Shown here one piece after another: positions 7,345-15,675 of a DNA stretch of 47,442 bases (position 1 is the first letter of the stretch; every line of letters starts with the position of its first letter). Source of the DNA: JBBARC01 sp040400005 (GTDB taxonomy: Bacteria > Pseudomonadota > Alphaproteobacteria > Acetobacterales > Acetobacteraceae); the NCBI GenBank assembly GCA_040400005.1, contig JBBARC010000022.1:1-47442 (forward strand). The letters are read 5' to 3'. Made by a program: the position numbers and the translations under genes. The notes under the pieces were generated by a model. It searched no databases, had not been told where the DNA came from, and worked only from the letters and a program-made list of their open reading frames with translations.

Positions 7345-8748
7345 ATGATTGCGGTTACGATCACGGCCAGTAGCACTGCACCCATTGTGGTGCGGCTGGT
7401 GCGCGAAAATGCGGTGCCGGCGGAATACAAAGCGGCTTGTGCGGCCGATGGGTTTAGCGGTGCGTGCGGCACGGCAGTTTTGCTGTTGGGGGTAACGCCT
7501 GGCGTGTTGCTCGCCGGTGTTGGTGATGGCGCCGATGATTTGGCCTATGAATGGGCGGGCGCGGTTAGCGCCGCCCGGCTGTTGGGGTTTGCAGCGATCG
7601 CGATTGATGCGGCGGGCCTGTCGGTGGCCCAGGCGGTGGCGGTGGCAACGGGGGCTGTGTTGCGCGCTACACCGCAACTGCAACTGCGCGCCTTGGTAGA
7701 TGAAGGCGCACCAAAACTGACGGCGATTGATATTGTCACCGCTGATGCAGTTTTGGGCCCGGCATGGTGGGTGGCGGCCGGCACCATTCGTGCCGTGTTG
7801 CTGGCGCGCGATTTGGTGACGGAGCCGGCAAACACGTTAAACCCGCAAACCTATGTTGATCGGCTAGCACCGCTGCGCGATGCCGGCATTACTATCGAGG
7901 TGATCGATGCTGCCCGATTGCTCGCCATGGGGGCGGGGGCGTTGCTGGCGGTGGGCCAGGGGGCGGCAAGCCCGCCGGCGCTGGTGGTGCTGCGCTGGCC
8001 GGGCGCGGGTGGCGTGCCGGTGACTTTCGTTGGCAAGGGTATTACCTTTGATACTGGTGGCATCTGCATAAAACCGGCCGACAAAATGTGGGAGATGCGC
8101 GCCGATATGGCCGGCAGTGCGGCCGCCGTGGGGGCGATTTATGCGCTGGCGTTGCGACGCGCGCCGACGGCGGCGAGGGCAATTTTGGCCCTGGCGGAAA
8201 ATGCCGTGGGGGCTGGTAGTTACCGGCCCAGTGATGTTTTAAAAACGCTGTCGGGCAAAACTGTAGAGGTGGTGGATACCGATGCCGAAGGCCGCCTGGT
8301 GCTGGCTGATGCGTTGAGTTTTGCCGCGCGCGAAAACCCGCGTGCGATCATTGATTTGGCAACGCTGACCGGCAGTATGGTGACTGCGCTGGGCCACGTG
8401 ACCGCCGGATTCTTTAGCAATGATGATGGGCTGGCCGATAAACTTGTAAATGCAGGTAGCCTAAGTGGCGAATCGGTGTGGCGTATGCCGATTGATGACA
8501 GCCATCGCCGCGCGCTGGATAGCGAGATTGCCGATTTGCGCCATTGCGTAACCGAACGCCTGGCCCCTGATGCCTGCCAGGCCGCCGCCTTTCTGCGCGA
8601 ATTTGTGGGTGCCACACCGTGGTTGCACATTGATATTGCCGGGGTTGATAGCTGGGACGAGGCCGATGATCTCCACCCGCAAGGTGCGCGGGGGTTTGGG
8701 GTGCGGCTGCTGGATCGGTTTATTGCCGATCATTTCGACCCAGCCTGA
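7345..8748 (+). CDS. Second M17 leucyl aminopeptidase paralogue
   Basis: A 467-aa paralogue of the preceding pepA, starting at ATG 7345 (M-I-A-V-T-I-T); the TTG at 7318 inside pepA is rejected. All M17 metal-site segments remain: G-K-G-I-T-F-D-T-G-G, M-R-A-D-M-A-G-S and D-T-D-A-E-G-R-L at 311-318. The signature's first residue is Asp instead of Asn. The glycine-rich R-N-I-G-G-R-A-A-G-S loop of PepA is replaced by a poorly conserved R-H-C-V-T-E-R-L-A-P-D-A-C. The catalytic core should work, but the loop lining the active site and the hexamer contacts has changed, implying different specificity or a non-peptidase role. It lies between pepA and holC, probably in one operon (8-bp gap to holC). 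Confidence 0.9.
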   Translation: MIAVTITASSTAPIVVRLVRENAVPAEYKAACAADGFSGACGTAVLLLGVTPGVLLAGVGDGADDLAYEWAGAVSAARLLGFAAIAIDAAGLSVAQAVAVATGAVLRATPQLQLRALVDEGAPKLTAIDIVTADAVLGPAWWVAAGTIRAVLLARDLVTEPANTLNPQTYVDRLAPLRDAGITIEVIDAARLLAMGAGALLAVGQGAASPPALVVLRWPGAGGVPVTFVGKGITFDTGGICIKPADKMWEMRADMAGSAAAVGAIYALALRRAPTAARAILALAENAVGAGSYRPSDVLKTLSGKTVEVVDTDAEGRLVLADALSFAARENPRAIIDLATLTGSMVTALGHVTAGFFSNDDGLADKLVNAGSLSGESVWRMPIDDSHRRALDSEIADLRHCVTERLAPDACQAAAFLREFVGATPWLHIDIAGVDSWDEADDLHPQGARGFGVRLLDRFIADHFDPA

Positions 8749-8756
8749 GGGGTTTC

Positions 8757-9200
8757 GTGACCGAGATCGGCTTTTACCATTTGACCCGCACGCCGTTGCA
8801 CCAGGCCTTGCCGGCGTTGCTGGCGCGCACGTTGGCGCAATCGGCGCGCGCGGTGGTGCGGGCGGGCAGTGCGGCGCGGGTGGCGGCGTTGGATGATGCG
8901 CTATGGGCGAGCCCTGATCACGATTGGCTGCCGCATGGCAGTGCGCGCATGGGGCATGGCGCGCTGCAGCCAATATGGCTGACCGATGGCGATGATGTGC
9001 CCAACGGGGCCACTTTTTTGTTTTTGACCGATGGTGCTGCGTGTGCCGCACCGGAAGATTTCGCCCGGGTGTTTGATTTGTTTGATGGCACTGACGAGGC
9101 AGCCTTGGCGGCGGCGCGATTGCGGTTTGTGAGTGCACGCGGTGCTGGGCACAGTGTAAGCTACTGGAAACAAGGCGCACGCGGCTGGGAGAAAGGCTAG
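8757..9200 (+). CDS. holC: DNA polymerase III chi subunit
   Basis: A 147-aa protein of the HolC family, which links the clamp-loader psi subunit to single-strand-binding protein at the replication fork. Typical features are the N-terminal T-E-I-G-F-Y-H-L-T, a central W-L-P-H-G, and P-I-W-L-T-D followed by F-L-F-L-T-D-G. The C-terminal half has F-D-G-T-D-E-A-A-L-A-A-A-R and ends S-Y-W-K-Q. It starts with GTG after a GAGG Shine-Dalgarno, 8 bp behind the second aminopeptidase; the pepA-holC neighbourhood is common in proteobacteria. Two copies of a 10-bp sequence (G[CT]TGATACAG) follow the stop at 9201-9220. Confidence 0.88.
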   Translation: MTEIGFYHLTRTPLHQALPALLARTLAQSARAVVRAGSAARVAALDDALWASPDHDWLPHGSARMGHGALQPIWLTDGDDVPNGATFLFLTDGAACAAPEDFARVFDLFDGTDEAALAAARLRFVSARGAGHSVSYWKQGARGWEKG

Positions 9201-9284
9201 GCTGATACAGGTTGATACAGGCTGCGTGGCCGCGGGCCAGACAATCGGGATTTGGGCATTTATTGCAATAAGGGGAACACCACC

Positions 9285-10394
9285 ATGGACGTGCGCGCAG
9301 CCATTGCCTTTGCCGCTGGCGAAAAGCTGGTGGTGGATACGGTACAACTGGAAGGCCCGCGGGCGGGCGAAGTGCTGGTGGAAATTAAAGCCACCGGCAT
9401 TTGCCACACCGATAAATTCACCCTGTCGGGTGCCGATCCGGAAGGGCGGTTTCCGGCGATTTTAGGCCATGAAGGCGCCGGCGTTGTGGTCGATATCGGC
9501 CCCGGTGTGACCACGTTAAAACGCGGCGATCATGTGATACCGCTGTACATTCCCGAATGCCGCCAGTGCAAATCGTGCCTGAGCCGTAAAACCAATTTGT
9601 GCACATCCATTCGCGCAACCCAAGGTTTGGGGGTAATGCCGGATGGTAGCAGCCGGTTTAGCTACCAGGGCAAACCTTTGCTGCATTACATGGGGTGTTC
9701 GACATTTGCCAATTTTACCGTGCTGCCAGAAATTGCCTTGGCGAAAGTGCGCGAAGATGCGCCGTTTGATAAAATTTGCTATATCGGCTGCGGTGTTACC
9801 ACCGGTGTAGGGGCCGTGATTTTTACCGCCGGCGTTCAGCCTGGCGATAATGTGGTGGTGTTTGGCCTGGGTGGTATTGGCTTAAACGTGGTGCAGGGTG
9901 CCCGCATAGCCGGTGCCGATATGATTGTGGGGGTTGATATTAACCCGGCCCGCCGGACGCTCGCCGAAAAATTCGGCGTGACCCATTTTGTTAACCCCAA
10001 TGAGGTTGAGGGCGACATTGTGCCCTATTTGGTTGATCTCACCCACGGCGGTGCCGATCATAGTTTTGAATGTGTGGGTAATACCACGCTAATGCGCCAG
10101 GCGTTGGAATGTGCCCATCGCGGCTGGGGTAAATCGACCATTATTGGGGTTGCCGGTGGCGGCCAGGAAATTTCGACACGGCCGTTTCAGTTGGTCACCG
10201 GGCGCACCTGGCAGGGCAGTGCCTTTGGCGGCGCGCGCGGCCGCACCGATGTGCCGCGCATGGTGGATTGGTATATGGATGGCAAAATCAACATCGATGA
10301 TCTGATCACCCATGTTTTACCGCTGGAGCGGATTAACGAAGGTTTTGATTTGATGGCGCGCGGTGAGAGTATTCGCAGTGTGGTGGTTTTTTAA
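9285..10394 (+). CDS. frmA: S-(hydroxymethyl)glutathione dehydrogenase / class III alcohol dehydrogenase
   Basis: A 369-aa zinc- and NAD-dependent dehydrogenase that oxidises S-hydroxymethylglutathione (formaldehyde detoxification) and probably reduces S-nitrosoglutathione. The start is ATG 9285 behind an AAGGGG Shine-Dalgarno. Catalytic zinc ligands: C40 (G-I-C-H-T-D), H62 (G-H-E-G-A-G) and a later Cys in I-G-C-G-V-T-T-G. Structural zinc: C92, C95, C98 and C106. The class III marker I-R110-A-T-Q-G is present; this Arg binds the glutathione carboxylate. The NAD loop G-L-G-G-I-G follows. It is a single gene with no adjacent S-formylglutathione hydrolase or FrmR-type regulator in the window. 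Assignment is strong. Confidence 0.93.
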   Translation: MDVRAAIAFAAGEKLVVDTVQLEGPRAGEVLVEIKATGICHTDKFTLSGADPEGRFPAILGHEGAGVVVDIGPGVTTLKRGDHVIPLYIPECRQCKSCLSRKTNLCTSIRATQGLGVMPDGSSRFSYQGKPLLHYMGCSTFANFTVLPEIALAKVREDAPFDKICYIGCGVTTGVGAVIFTAGVQPGDNVVVFGLGGIGLNVVQGARIAGADMIVGVDINPARRTLAEKFGVTHFVNPNEVEGDIVPYLVDLTHGGADHSFECVGNTTLMRQALECAHRGWGKSTIIGVAGGGQEISTRPFQLVTGRTWQGSAFGGARGRTDVPRMVDWYMDGKINIDDLITHVLPLERINEGFDLMARGESIRSVVVF

Positions 10395-10412
10395 AACCGC
10401 GCCACTTGTCAG

Positions 10413-10480
10413 CTAGCTTTCTGCCAGCGCTAACTTTCCGCAAGCACTAACTTTCCGCAAGCACTAACTTTCCGCAAGCA
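10413..10480. repeat. 17-bp tandem repeat duplicating the 3' end of the diguanylate cyclase gene
   Basis: Three perfect units of CTAACTTTCCGCAAGCA (10430-10446, 10447-10463, 10464-10480) follow one degenerate unit (10413-10429). On the minus strand each unit reads V-L-A-E-S-stop; the gene uses the stop of the first unit it meets (10466-10464). The extra copies lie downstream of the gene and change no protein sequence. Confidence 0.9.
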
Positions 10481-11702
10481 CTGGGGTTGGCGGCCAGCGT
10501 ACGCAATTGCGCCCGGTGTTTTTGGCGGCATAAAGGGCCGCGTCCGCCTGCATCACCAAGCGGCGCGGATCGTCATCCGGGCCGCGGGCGGCAATGCCGA
10601 TACTGACGGTGACACTGCTCAGGCCACCGCCTGTTGCAAAGCGGTGCACCGCCACACTGGTGAGAATGCGCTGGGCGGTGGCGTGCGCTTCGGCGGGGGC
10701 GACCCCGGTGAGGATAATGGCAAATTCCTCGCCGCCGAAGCGTGCCAGCAAATCGCTGTGGCGCAGTTGCCCCTGAATGGCGCGCACCACTTCGCGCAGG
10801 CAGGCATCACCCGCCAGATGGCCGTGCTGGTCGTTAAAGTATTTAAAATGGTCGATGTCGGCGAGTAGCAGAAAATCCCCGGCCGGTGGATTGCTGCACA
10901 GCTCAGTTAAGGCGAGATCAAGCCGGCGCCGATTGGCGGCACCAGTGACCGCATCGGTTGCGGATAATTCACTGAGCAGGCCGTTTTCGTAAGCCAGTTG
11001 TTCAATCTGCAAGGTTTGCAGCACGGCGTGTAAATACGCGCGCCGGGTGGCGCGTTCCTGGCGGTGCACTGCAAGCAAGGCGGGCACCGCAGCGGTGAGC
11101 AAAAAGCCCAGCGGGTAGAAGCGCAGCTGGTGCGGTAAATTTCCATGTATTATCGACAAAAATCCCAGACCTATAGCGGAAATCGCTGTTAATATAACGG
11201 CATGGGGTACTGGCAGGCGCAGAAAAAACAGCGACAACAGCACTGGTAAGGTGACCAAAAACAGATCGGTCAGCGCGGTTTCCGGCGGGCTGGCCCAGAT
11301 CGCCAGCAGGGTAGTTGCGCAAAACACCAAGGCACTGGTAAGCATCGCGCCTTCGCGCACCAAAGACGCAACATCGGCGCGAAAAAATGCCGCTGTTATA
11401 ATCAGGGCGGCGATGATGGGCACAATGGTTTGCGGAATGGCGATCGGCCAGCGTGGCTCGGCGATGACCAGCAGATTGATCAGCGGCACGATCATAGCGT
11501 ACGCGGTTATGCAAATAAACGCAGTGCGGCGCTGTTCGCCGGCGCGGGCGGCGGATATGTCGGCCTCGTAGCGCGATCGTAGCGGCTCGGCGAAGCTTAG
11601 GCGCAGCCCTGTGCGGGCAAGCTCGGCCCGGGCCGCAACGGCCAAGCGGGCGCGCGGCGCCTGCCCGCCTTCATTGCTGTCTGCAGTGCCGTCGCGTGCC
11701 AT
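10464..11702 (-). CDS. Membrane-bound diguanylate cyclase (GGDEF)
   Basis: A 412-aa enzyme expected to make cyclic di-GMP from two GTP, driving attachment or biofilm responses. After a ~60-residue N-terminal cytoplasmic stretch, about six hydrophobic helices form a membrane sensor region. A short helical linker leads into the GGDEF domain: D-I-D-H-F-K near its start and G-G-E-E-F as the active-site loop. The inhibitory I-site R-H-S-D lies exactly five residues before G-G-E-E-F, so product feedback inhibition is likely. The start is ATG 11702 (M-A-R-D-G); a TTG 18 bp upstream is less likely. The signal sensed by the membrane part is unknown. The last codons and stop lie in a 17-bp tandem repeat. 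Confidence 0.92.
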   Translation of the reverse strand: MARDGTADSNEGGQAPRARLAVAARAELARTGLRLSFAEPLRSRYEADISAARAGEQRRTAFICITAYAMIVPLINLLVIAEPRWPIAIPQTIVPIIAALIITAAFFRADVASLVREGAMLTSALVFCATTLLAIWASPPETALTDLFLVTLPVLLSLFFLRLPVPHAVILTAISAIGLGFLSIIHGNLPHQLRFYPLGFLLTAAVPALLAVHRQERATRRAYLHAVLQTLQIEQLAYENGLLSELSATDAVTGAANRRRLDLALTELCSNPPAGDFLLLADIDHFKYFNDQHGHLAGDACLREVVRAIQGQLRHSDLLARFGGEEFAIILTGVAPAEAHATAQRILTSVAVHRFATGGGLSSVTVSIGIAARGPDDDPRRLVMQADAALYAAKNTGRNCVRWPPTPVLAES

Positions 11703-11857
11703 CGATCCAACGCAGCCCAATTTTGATCACGTTGCTATGTTTGCCGGTGCGGGGCGGATGTCAACAAATAGCTGCTGACCGTGGCCTTGCCTTTGACGCG
11801 GTCCGGCTTAGCATGGCCCTAAATAAACGGCGCCAAGCGCCGGCCGGGAGGACCCGC

Positions 11858-13273
11858 ATGCAGATTTTGCTTGACCAGTTGAGCGAAGCCCTAGGCCCGC
11901 ACGGCATGATAACCGGGGCTGAGGCGGAAGAAAAAGCGTTTACCCCATGGGGTAGGCTGGGCGCGCCGCTGGCGGTGCTGCGCCCGGCTAGCACGGCCGA
12001 AGTTGCCGCAGTGCTGCGCATAGCCAGTGCGCACGGTGTGCCGGTAACCCCGTGGGGCGGCAAAACCGGGCTGGTGGAGGGCACCTATGCCGACAGCATT
12101 TTGGCATTGTCGCTGGACCGCATGGCGGCGATTGAGGCGGTGGACGTGCCAAGTGCAACCATGATCGTGCAAGCCGGCTGCGTGCTGCAAACCGCGTGCG
12201 AGGCGGCCGAGGCCGAAGGGTTGTTGCTGCCGCTGGATTTGGGCGCACGCGGATCGGCCACCATCGGCGGGGTAATTTCTACCAATGCCGGCGGCAACCG
12301 GGTGCTGCGCTTTGGTATGATGCGCGACATGGTGCTGGGGGTGGAAGCGGTGCTGGCCGATGGCACGGTGATTTCTGCGCTAAAACCGCTGATAAAAAAC
12401 AATACCGGGTACGATTTAAAACAAATGTTTATCGGATCAGAAGGTACATTAGGCGTGGTGACACGCGCGGTGTTGCGCCTGCGCCCGCAACCGGCAAGCC
12501 AGTGCACTGCGTTGCTGGCGGTGGCAGATTTTGCAAATCTGCCCAAACTGCTGCGCCTGGTGGAAGCACAGCTTGGCGGCACATTATCGGCGTTTGAAGT
12601 GATGTGGCCGGCATTTTATGATTTGGTGACAACGCCGCCGGCGGCAGGCCAGCCGATATTGCCGCACGGATATAATTTTTACGTGCTGGTGGAAGCGATG
12701 GGCGCCGATGCGGCCGATGATGCCGCGCGGTTTGAACGCGTGCTGGCGGGTGCGATGGATGGCGGCCTGGTGGTGGATGCGGTATTGGCAAAATCTAAGG
12801 CAGAAACTGCAAAAATGTGGGGGTTGCGGGATGATGTGGCGCAACTGATGCGCAATTATCCGATCTGTATATTCGATGTGAGTTTAAAAATTGCTGACAT
12901 GGAAGCCTATGTGGCGGACGTGCGGGCAGCGTTGAGCGCGCGCTGGCCGGCCAGCACGTTAGTGGTGTTTGGCCATTTGGGCGATGGCAATTTGCATTTG
13001 GTGGCAAGCGTGGGTGATGCCGGCGCTAAGCGGGATATTGAAACTATTGTGTATGGGCCACTGGCCAAATGTGGCGGGTCGGTATCAGCAGAGCACGGCA
13101 TTGGCTTGCAAAAACGCGATTGGCTGAGCGTATCGCGTAGCCCGGCAGAAATTGCGCTGATGCGCACGATAAAAGCAGCGCTTGACCCAGGTGATATTTT
13201 AAACCGCGGAAAAATTTTTGGCGATTTGGCGGATGGCAGCACACCTAGTTACATGAAAGAGACAGCACAATGA
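11858..13273 (+). CDS. FAD-linked 2-hydroxyacid dehydrogenase (GlcD/D-lactate dehydrogenase family)
   Basis: A 471-aa flavoprotein of the FAD_binding_4 / FAD-oxidase C superfamily, which oxidises 2-hydroxyacids (glycolate, D-lactate, D-2-hydroxyglutarate) to 2-oxoacids. The start is ATG 11858 behind GGGAGG; the longer reading frame is not needed. The FAD-binding segment includes V-T-P-W-G-G-K-T-G-L-V-E-G and later G-A-R-G-S-A-T-I-G-G, N-T-G-Y-D-L and G-S-E-G-T-L-G-V-V-T. The C-terminal half has V-V-F-G-H-L-G-D-G-N-L-H and A-E-H-G-I-G, the metal/substrate motifs of this family. No GlcE or GlcF subunits are adjacent. The stop overlaps the next gene's ATG (ATGA), so the two are coupled. The substrate is unknown. 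Confidence 0.88.
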   Translation: MQILLDQLSEALGPHGMITGAEAEEKAFTPWGRLGAPLAVLRPASTAEVAAVLRIASAHGVPVTPWGGKTGLVEGTYADSILALSLDRMAAIEAVDVPSATMIVQAGCVLQTACEAAEAEGLLLPLDLGARGSATIGGVISTNAGGNRVLRFGMMRDMVLGVEAVLADGTVISALKPLIKNNTGYDLKQMFIGSEGTLGVVTRAVLRLRPQPASQCTALLAVADFANLPKLLRLVEAQLGGTLSAFEVMWPAFYDLVTTPPAAGQPILPHGYNFYVLVEAMGADAADDAARFERVLAGAMDGGLVVDAVLAKSKAETAKMWGLRDDVAQLMRNYPICIFDVSLKIADMEAYVADVRAALSARWPASTLVVFGHLGDGNLHLVASVGDAGAKRDIETIVYGPLAKCGGSVSAEHGIGLQKRDWLSVSRSPAEIALMRTIKAALDPGDILNRGKIFGDLADGSTPSYMKETAQ

Positions 13274-14814
13274 ACGGCGCCGAATCTTTGGTTAAAACTT
13301 TGGTTGCTAGTGGGGTAGAGGTTTGCTTTGGCAACCCTGGCACCAGCGAGATGCATTTTGTCGCAACCCTTGATCGGGTTGATGGCATGCGCGCCATTTT
13401 GGGGTTGTTTGAAGGCGTGGTGACCGGGGCTGCCGATGGTTACGGCCGCATGGCAGGCAAGCCGGCGGCAACCTTGCTGCATCTTGGGCCAGGGTTGGGC
13501 AATGGGTTTGCCAATTTGCACAACGCGCGCCGGGCGGGGTCGCCTATTGTTAACGTGGTGGGCGATCATGCGCGCTACCATGCGCAATATGATGCGCCGC
13601 TGACATCGGATATTGCAGGGCTTGCGCGCACCTGTTCGGCCTGGGTGCATAGTTCTATCAATGCGAAATCGGTGGCGGGGGATGGTGCGCGCGCGGTGCA
13701 GGCAGCACGTGGCACGCCGGGGCAAATTGCGACACTGATTTTGCCGGCCGATACCGCGTGGGATGAAGCCGATGGCCCGGCCGATGCGCTGCCGGTGGCG
13801 CCGCCGCCACAGGTTAGCGGCGATACCGTTGATCGGGTGGCTAAACTTTTGCGTGAAGGTAAGCGCACCGCTATCCTTATTCGTGGCACTGGGTTGTTGG
13901 CCGAAGGGTTAGACCAGGCCGGGCGGGTTGCCGAGGCCAGTGGCGCGCAACTGATGTGCGATACCTTCGTGCCGCGGCTGCAACGTGGTGCCGGGCGGGT
14001 GATGATTGAACGATTGCCGTATTTTGCAGAGCAAATCGTGGATTTTCTGGCCGGCTACGAAAATCTGATTTTGGTCGGGGCCCAGGCGCCGGTATCGTTT
14101 TTTGCCTATCCCGGCAAACCTAGCTGGTGCACACCCGATGGTTGCCGCATTACCTATTTGGCGCAACCGCATGAAGATCAGGTGGGGGCGTTGCGGGCGT
14201 TGGCCGATGCGCTGGGGGCCCCGGCCCAGCCGACCAAACGGGCCGGGCTGCAGCGGCCAGATTTGCCCACCGGCGCGCTGAACCAGGTGAGTGCCGGCAC
14301 CGCCATTGCGGCCTTGTTGCCGGAAGGCGCGGTGCTGATTGATGAAGCGGCAACCAACGGCCTGGCACCTTACGCGTTTACCTCCGGTGCGGCGCCGCAT
14401 GATTATTTGGGGCTAACGGGTGGATCGATCGGGTTTGGTTTACCGGTGGCAGTGGGGGCTTCGGTTGCCTGCCCAGACCGGAAAATTGTGTGCCTGCACG
14501 GCGATGGTGGGGCCATGTACACCATCCAGGCGTTGTGGACCCAGGCACGCGAAAAGCTGGATGTGATCAATGTGATTTTTGCCAATCGCAGCTATGGCAT
14601 TTTGAATATTGAGCTTTCGCGGGTGGGGGCTGGCAATGGCGGGCCGAAGGCGCTGAGCATGCTGGATATTGGTGATCCTACCTTGGATTTTGTCAAATTG
14701 GCGCAGGGCATGGGGGTTGCGGCATCGCGGGCGGAAACGGCGGAGGCATTTGCTGATCAGTTTGCTGATGCGGTGAAGCAGCGTGGGCCGCGGTTGATTG
14801 AGGTGGTGGTTTAG
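13270..14814 (+). CDS. Thiamine-diphosphate enzyme of the acetolactate synthase / benzoylformate decarboxylase family
   Basis: A 514-aa three-domain ThDP enzyme (Pyr, central, PP domains). Near the N-terminus, G-N-P-G-T-S-E-M-H and G-L-F-E48-G-V-V-T supply the glutamate that activates ThDP. G-A-A-D-G-Y-G-R-M follows. The PP domain has the Mg/ThDP motif G411-D-G-G-A-M-Y-T-I-Q ending in F-A-N-R-S-Y-G-I-L. Such proteins are commonly labelled acetolactate synthase large subunit, but no ilvN partner is present. Its 4-bp overlap with a 2-hydroxyacid dehydrogenase suggests it consumes the 2-oxoacid made by that enzyme, by decarboxylation or carboligation. A poly-G run lies directly after the stop. 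Confidence 0.85.
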   Translation: MNGAESLVKTLVASGVEVCFGNPGTSEMHFVATLDRVDGMRAILGLFEGVVTGAADGYGRMAGKPAATLLHLGPGLGNGFANLHNARRAGSPIVNVVGDHARYHAQYDAPLTSDIAGLARTCSAWVHSSINAKSVAGDGARAVQAARGTPGQIATLILPADTAWDEADGPADALPVAPPPQVSGDTVDRVAKLLREGKRTAILIRGTGLLAEGLDQAGRVAEASGAQLMCDTFVPRLQRGAGRVMIERLPYFAEQIVDFLAGYENLILVGAQAPVSFFAYPGKPSWCTPDGCRITYLAQPHEDQVGALRALADALGAPAQPTKRAGLQRPDLPTGALNQVSAGTAIAALLPEGAVLIDEAATNGLAPYAFTSGAAPHDYLGLTGGSIGFGLPVAVGASVACPDRKIVCLHGDGGAMYTIQALWTQAREKLDVINVIFANRSYGILNIELSRVGAGNGGPKALSMLDIGDPTLDFVKLAQGMGVAASRAETAEAFADQFADAVKQRGPRLIEVVV

Positions 14815-14829
14815 GGGGGGGGGCGTTGC

Positions 14830-15234
14830 GAATGTGGCCGCGCCGGTGGGTTTAGCGTTAGGAAATATAAAGAGCATTCAAATGCAGCGCGCAATTTTGT
14901 GCGTAAGACAAAGCCGGAGTCATGGTATGATTTTGACTTGCCGAGCATTCCCGAGATCGGCAGTTATATTTCGATTAGTAAGCTCGATGTACGTGAACCA
15001 TTTAGTGAGGACTGTATTGTTAGGCGCGTTTGGTAGCGCCTTAATCATGCCGGAGGCACCGAAAGCGTTGGCAACGTAAACGAGGTATTTGTTGAATGCG
15101 ATATTTCGTGCGGCCCATACGCAACGGAGGCGTGGGAGAAAAAATTCGACGCTGCTGTGCGCCAGGGGGTAACGCTTGAACCGTTTGATATTGCGCGAGC
15201 CCGTCCCGCCGGCAACCGCAGTGATGATGCGTGA
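14830..15234 (+). pseudogene. Decayed gene with one in-frame amber stop
   Basis: Reading the frame of codon 14830 gives about 134 codons interrupted only by TAG at 15034-15036 and ended by TGA at 15232. Before the amber it reads ..K-P-E-S-W-Y-D-F-D-L-P-S-I-P-E-I-G-S-Y.. to R-R-V-W-stop. After it the text is equally protein-like: R-L-N-H-A-G-G-T-E-S-V-G-N-V-N-E-V-F-V-E-C, then P-Y-A-T-E-A-W-E-K-K-F-D. A single TGG to TAG change would explain it. There is no ATG at the front (GTG at 14899 is possible) and the segment begins just after a poly-G run, so the 5' end is probably missing too. Base use is more AT-rich than the neighbours. I do not recognise the family. Confidence 0.5.
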
Positions 15235-15495
15235 CATGGAACAAAATATCACCTACGGGGTGATGCCCAGAAAACGCCGCTATTCCGAAATTACCGAATG
15301 CCGACCATCCTGGTAACAAGCAAGCTCAGCCTGGGCGTTGTCGGTTGCCGGGCAGCCCTGAAGTCTTTGATGGAACGCGTCACTGGGTCTCACCACAGGA
15401 CTCTTCGCCTGATCATCCAGGAGATACGCCGATGTGTGGGCGAATGCCGCCAGCGTAGGATTTCTTCAGAGACATCATAGCGTTAGTGGAAAAGT
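15235..15495. other. Non-coding or decayed sequence between the pseudogene and tRNA-Ser
   Basis: Only short ORFs are present: for example ATG 15236 (26 codons, M-E-Q-N-I-T-Y-G-V-M) and a run from about 15310 reading S-P-E-V-F-D-G-T-R-H-W-V-S-P-Q-D in another frame. These may be frameshifted remains of the same decayed locus. Nothing is recognisable. Confidence 0.35.
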
Positions 15496-15588
15496 TGGCG
15501 GAGGGGATGAGATTCGAACTCACGGTACGGGTTGACCCCGTACAACGGTTTAGCAAACCGCCGCCTTCAGCCACTCGGCCACCCCTCC
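15496..15588 (-). tRNA. tRNA-Ser (GCU anticodon)
   Basis: Class II tRNA on the minus strand. The acceptor stem is GGAGGGG/CCCCTCC with discriminator G and an encoded CCA (15496-15498). The anticodon loop T-T-G-C-T-A-A gives anticodon GCU (AGC/AGU codons). A long variable arm (TTGTACGGGG..CCCGTAC type) and GTTCGAATC T-loop confirm serine. Length is 93 nt with CCA. Confidence 0.97.
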
Positions 15589-15675
15589 GCCGGGGTACAA
15601 ACACGGCGTTTGCACCCCTGGTTCTAAGGGCAACCCCCGCCTAGGTCAAACCCGGCCTTCGCCCCACCCCTGGGC

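Noticed and set aside
15034..15036. Programmed amber readthrough or pyrrolysine codon
   Set aside because: No readthrough context, pyl genes or conserved downstream structure seen; a single mutation in a dying gene is simpler.
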